Positions 62,285 to 64,000 of a stretch of DNA of 64,000 nt are shown here, one piece after another (positions within the stretch are counted from its first letter, which is position 1; every line of letters starts with the position of its first letter). The DNA comes from Sulfurirhabdus sp043759595 (lineage in GTDB: Bacteria > Pseudomonadota > Gammaproteobacteria > Burkholderiales > SMCO01), in assembly GCA_043759595.1 (NCBI GenBank), contig JAYVLG010000014.1, positions 1 through 64,000 of the forward strand, in the 5' to 3' direction. Under the pieces are notes generated by a model. It saw only the letters and a list, made by a program, of their open reading frames with translations. It was not told the origin of the DNA and made no database searches. The translations under genes were made by a program, and so were the position numbers.

Positions 62285-62682
62285 TATGACGTTTCTCCTG
62301 CTGGTGACTTCGTCTTGGCGATCATGTTTCGATAGGTACGAATCTTGAGGTCAAGGACGTTGGCACACTCCGAAAGCTCATCCATTTTGGCGACCAGACG
62401 TTCACGATGGAGCTTGAGCATCGTAAGCCGTGGTTGCAATGTCGAGTCGCCCTGCGCTCGAAGATCGGCGTACTGCTTGATCTCTGCGAGTGGCATGCCA
62501 GTGCGCTTTAGCCTGAGCACAAATTCAAGCCAAAGGACATCGTTGCTGTGATAGCGGCGATGCCCGTTTGCTGCACGTCTATTTGGTCTAATCACGCCTA
62601 CCGTTTCGTAAAAACGAATTGTATACGTGGTAAGGCCACTTAGTTGAGCAAGCTCGCCAATGGTGATGACATTGCAGGTCAT
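62284..62682 (-). CDS. MerR-family transcription regulator
   Basis: About 132 aa from ATG 62682 (MTCNVITIGELAQLSGLTTYTIRFYETVGVI); earlier ATGs run into the promoter. Winged helix (IGELAQLSGLTTYTIRFYE, then RRAANGHRRYHSNDVLWLEFVLRLKRTGMPLAEI), then a coiled coil. The effector-binding tail lacks a Cys cluster. The AdhR/NmlR-like sequence and downstream GFA gene suggest aldehyde or electrophile sensing, by inference. First gene of the operon. Confidence 0.92.
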   Translation of the reverse strand: MTCNVITIGELAQLSGLTTYTIRFYETVGVIRPNRRAANGHRRYHSNDVLWLEFVLRLKRTGMPLAEIKQYADLRAQGDSTLQPRLTMLKLHRERLVAKMDELSECANVLDLKIRTYRNMIAKTKSPAGETS

Positions 62683-62689
62683 GTTTGTC

Positions 62690-62720
62690 ATATTACTTCT
62701 TAGAGTGCACTTGAAGTCAA
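62690..62720 (-). promoter_or_regulatory. MerR-type promoter with 19-bp spacer
   Basis: On the minus strand: -35 TTGACT (62715-62720), -10 TAATAT (62690-62695), spacer exactly 19 bp. The spacer and -35 hold the palindrome CTTAGAGTGCACTTGAAG (62699-62716), a typical MerR-family operator. The predicted transcript begins about one base before ATG 62682, so the message may be leaderless. Confidence 0.75.
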
Positions 62721-62740
62721 GGGACGTTAAAAAATATAGC

Positions 62741-63400
62741 TTAGGGACTCTCCACTGAAATGAGTGGTTGGACTGAATCGAAACACCAGTGCCATGGCTC
62801 ATATTGGTAGCCACAAGTATTGCCTTTCGGAAAGGACAGGTAGAATCCGAAGCTGTTTGCATGAATTTCCAGCCAACGAAACGCGGGGGTTTTTTCAAAC
62901 GCAGCTTCAAGTATTGGACTCCCGGGCGTAGCGATGTCTACGGCACAACCTGTGTGATGCTCACTGTAGCCGGGAGGCGCGCAAACTTTCATGATATCTT
63001 CGATACATGCACCATTATTAAGTTTTCGGCGAATGATTTCTTCCTGTCGCTCGATGCTACGAAAACCGGAGGCAATGAACAGCAAGACTTGATCCTCACG
63101 TGCCGCATTCTTGAGTTTTTGCCAAGCGTACGAAGCAGCGGGAACCAGAAGATGCTCTTTCCCATCATCTCCAATCTCAGCTATCTCCAGTCCCTCAACC
63201 TCCTGAAATTTGCGCAGACCACGAGCGGCCAGTGAAGTTTTTGAAATTCCGAGCTGCTCAATGGTTGAAGTGGAAGTGGATTTCATGGGTTTTGTGACGC
63301 CAAACAGTTCAGCCCAGACGCACGGTGCAAGCAGAGAAACAACGCAGCACCATATTGACTGGAGAGATTTGCAGGGCGTCTTGATATCATGTTGCAGCAC
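62741..63400 (-). CDS. VanY-type D-Ala-D-Ala carboxypeptidase
   Basis: A 219-aa protein with possible signal sequence (SIWCCVVSLLAPCVWA). Peptidase M15B motifs: SGFRSIERQEEI, YSEHHTGCAVDIA, and EPWHW, with zinc ligands His, Asp and His. It trims the D-Ala from peptidoglycan stems. The start (63400) overlaps the FMN reductase stop by 14 bases; an internal ATG at 63286 (MKSTSTST) would drop the signal. Confidence 0.92.
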   Translation of the reverse strand: MLQHDIKTPCKSLQSIWCCVVSLLAPCVWAELFGVTKPMKSTSTSTIEQLGISKTSLAARGLRKFQEVEGLEIAEIGDDGKEHLLVPAASYAWQKLKNAAREDQVLLFIASGFRSIERQEEIIRRKLNNGACIEDIMKVCAPPGYSEHHTGCAVDIATPGSPILEAAFEKTPAFRWLEIHANSFGFYLSFPKGNTCGYQYEPWHWCFDSVQPLISVESP

Positions 63401-63947
63401 TCAGGCTCGTGCCCTTTGTCCGGTAAAAAACTGTTGCAGTTTGCAGTGTTTGAAGTGCCTCACAAAGCGACTTGGAAATGCCTGGATGAATCACTATACC
63501 TTCTTCATCCAGACGAGAGTTTCCTGAAAGTGGCAGGGTAATAGAGGCCTCTTCAATGATAAGGGCAGACATAACAGTAATAATTTCTTTGAGTGACGCT
63601 TGTGCGTGAACAGCTCTTGGTGATGCGTTGAGTAAAGCGACCGGTTTATTCACGAAGGCTTCACAGCCCACCATCCAATCGAGTGCATTTTTCATTGCGC
63701 CGGTAATCCCATGTGCGTATTCCGGACTGGCGATCAGCACTGCATCCGCCGCTAGCAGTTGAGAGCGTAGGCTGGCTACATACGGTGGATCCGTGGCCTC
63801 TATATCAGGGTTGAATAGCGGCAGATTTCCAAGATCGTTATACAGTTCAACAGAGATGTTCGCAGGGGCTAAACGCGCAACAGCTCGCAGTAGCGCCGTA
63901 TTGATTGATGCGCTGCGAAGACTGCCCGAAATAGCCAAGATTTTCAT
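63387..63947 (-). CDS. NADPH-dependent FMN reductase
   Basis: A 186-aa flavodoxin-fold reductase: MKILAISGSLRSASINTALL (FMN phosphate loop), then SPEYAHGITGAMKNALDWMVG and NASPRAVHAQASLKEI. It resembles the ChrR/azoreductase/NQO-like group that reduces quinones, chromate or FMN. Overlaps the peptidase start by 14 bases. The remaining 50 bases to the window end show no gene. Confidence 0.94.
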   Translation of the reverse strand: MKILAISGSLRSASINTALLRAVARLAPANISVELYNDLGNLPLFNPDIEATDPPYVASLRSQLLAADAVLIASPEYAHGITGAMKNALDWMVGCEAFVNKPVALLNASPRAVHAQASLKEIITVMSALIIEEASITLPLSGNSRLDEEGIVIHPGISKSLCEALQTLQTATVFYRTKGTSLSAAT

Positions 63948-64000
63948 GATACTTACTGCTTGAAATAATTGACAGACAAAAGCAGAGCGAAGCGGTGTTT

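Noticed and set aside
1..64000. CRISPR array, rRNA or tRNA genes
   Set aside because: No regularly spaced repeat array, no 16S/23S-like sequence and no tRNA T-loop pattern was seen on reading the window.

Overview
The window looks like the chromosome of a betaproteobacterium, most likely a sulfur- or iron-oxidising member of the Nitrosomonadales (Gallionellaceae/Sulfuricellaceae-like). This rests on the gene repertoire (c-di-GMP and PAS signalling, a secretion-system-X type II-like operon, a TsdA-family thiosulfate dehydrogenase, a SoxB-like protein, multihaem cytochrome) and was not tested by any search. No rRNA or tRNA gene was recognised.

Layout. 1-3.5 kb is the end of a mobile island: an AlpA-like regulator, a Rha-family protein, a winged-helix replication-type protein with iteron-like repeats at its 3' end, and several very short genes coupled by ATGA/TAATG overlaps. 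3.5-7.5 kb holds a secreted protein, integrase-arm-like repeats, a nuclease-fold protein lacking a catalytic Arg, an M48 lipoprotein protease and a 47-aa gene. 7.7-31.4 kb is a dense signalling block, all on +: a five-PAS HisKA_2 kinase with an ANTAR response regulator, a FixL-like PAS diguanylate cyclase, a globin-coupled GGDEF-EAL protein, REC-GGDEF-EAL, REC, HDOD and HD-GYP proteins, five paralogous kinases with the H-box HEINNPIG and an MglA-like GTPase. 31.6-42.9 kb holds a receiver-fused type II/IV secretion ATPase facing a ten-gene minus-strand type II-like secretion/pseudopilus operon (G-F-E-L/M-N-O-P-D and two pseudopilins). The secretin carries a C-terminal cohesin domain.

43.5-59.0 kb looks like a sulfur-oxidation module. 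It has a tandem-duplicated secreted PQQ-type beta-propeller protein on the minus strand and, divergently, a SoxB-like metallophosphoesterase, each preceded by a perfect sigma-54 promoter match. These are followed by a pentahaem cytochrome, a TsdA-like dihaem cytochrome, a CcmI-like cytochrome maturation protein, and a PhnD-like binding protein / sensor kinase / sigma-54 activator trio that is the obvious candidate regulator.

59.1-64 kb is ordinary accessory sequence: a lytic transglycosylase, two GFA-domain proteins, a glutathione S-transferase, and a MerR-carboxymuconolactone decarboxylase-GFA operon with a typical 19-bp-spacer MerR promoter, a VanY-type peptidase and an FMN reductase.

The two most interesting proposals, both inference, are: (i) the signalling block and the secretion operon, bridged by the receiver-ATPase fusion and the GTPase, form one oxygen/c-di-GMP-responsive secretion or surface-appendage system; (ii) the sigma-54-controlled thiosulfate/tetrathionate module with its own periplasmic-sensor three-component regulator.
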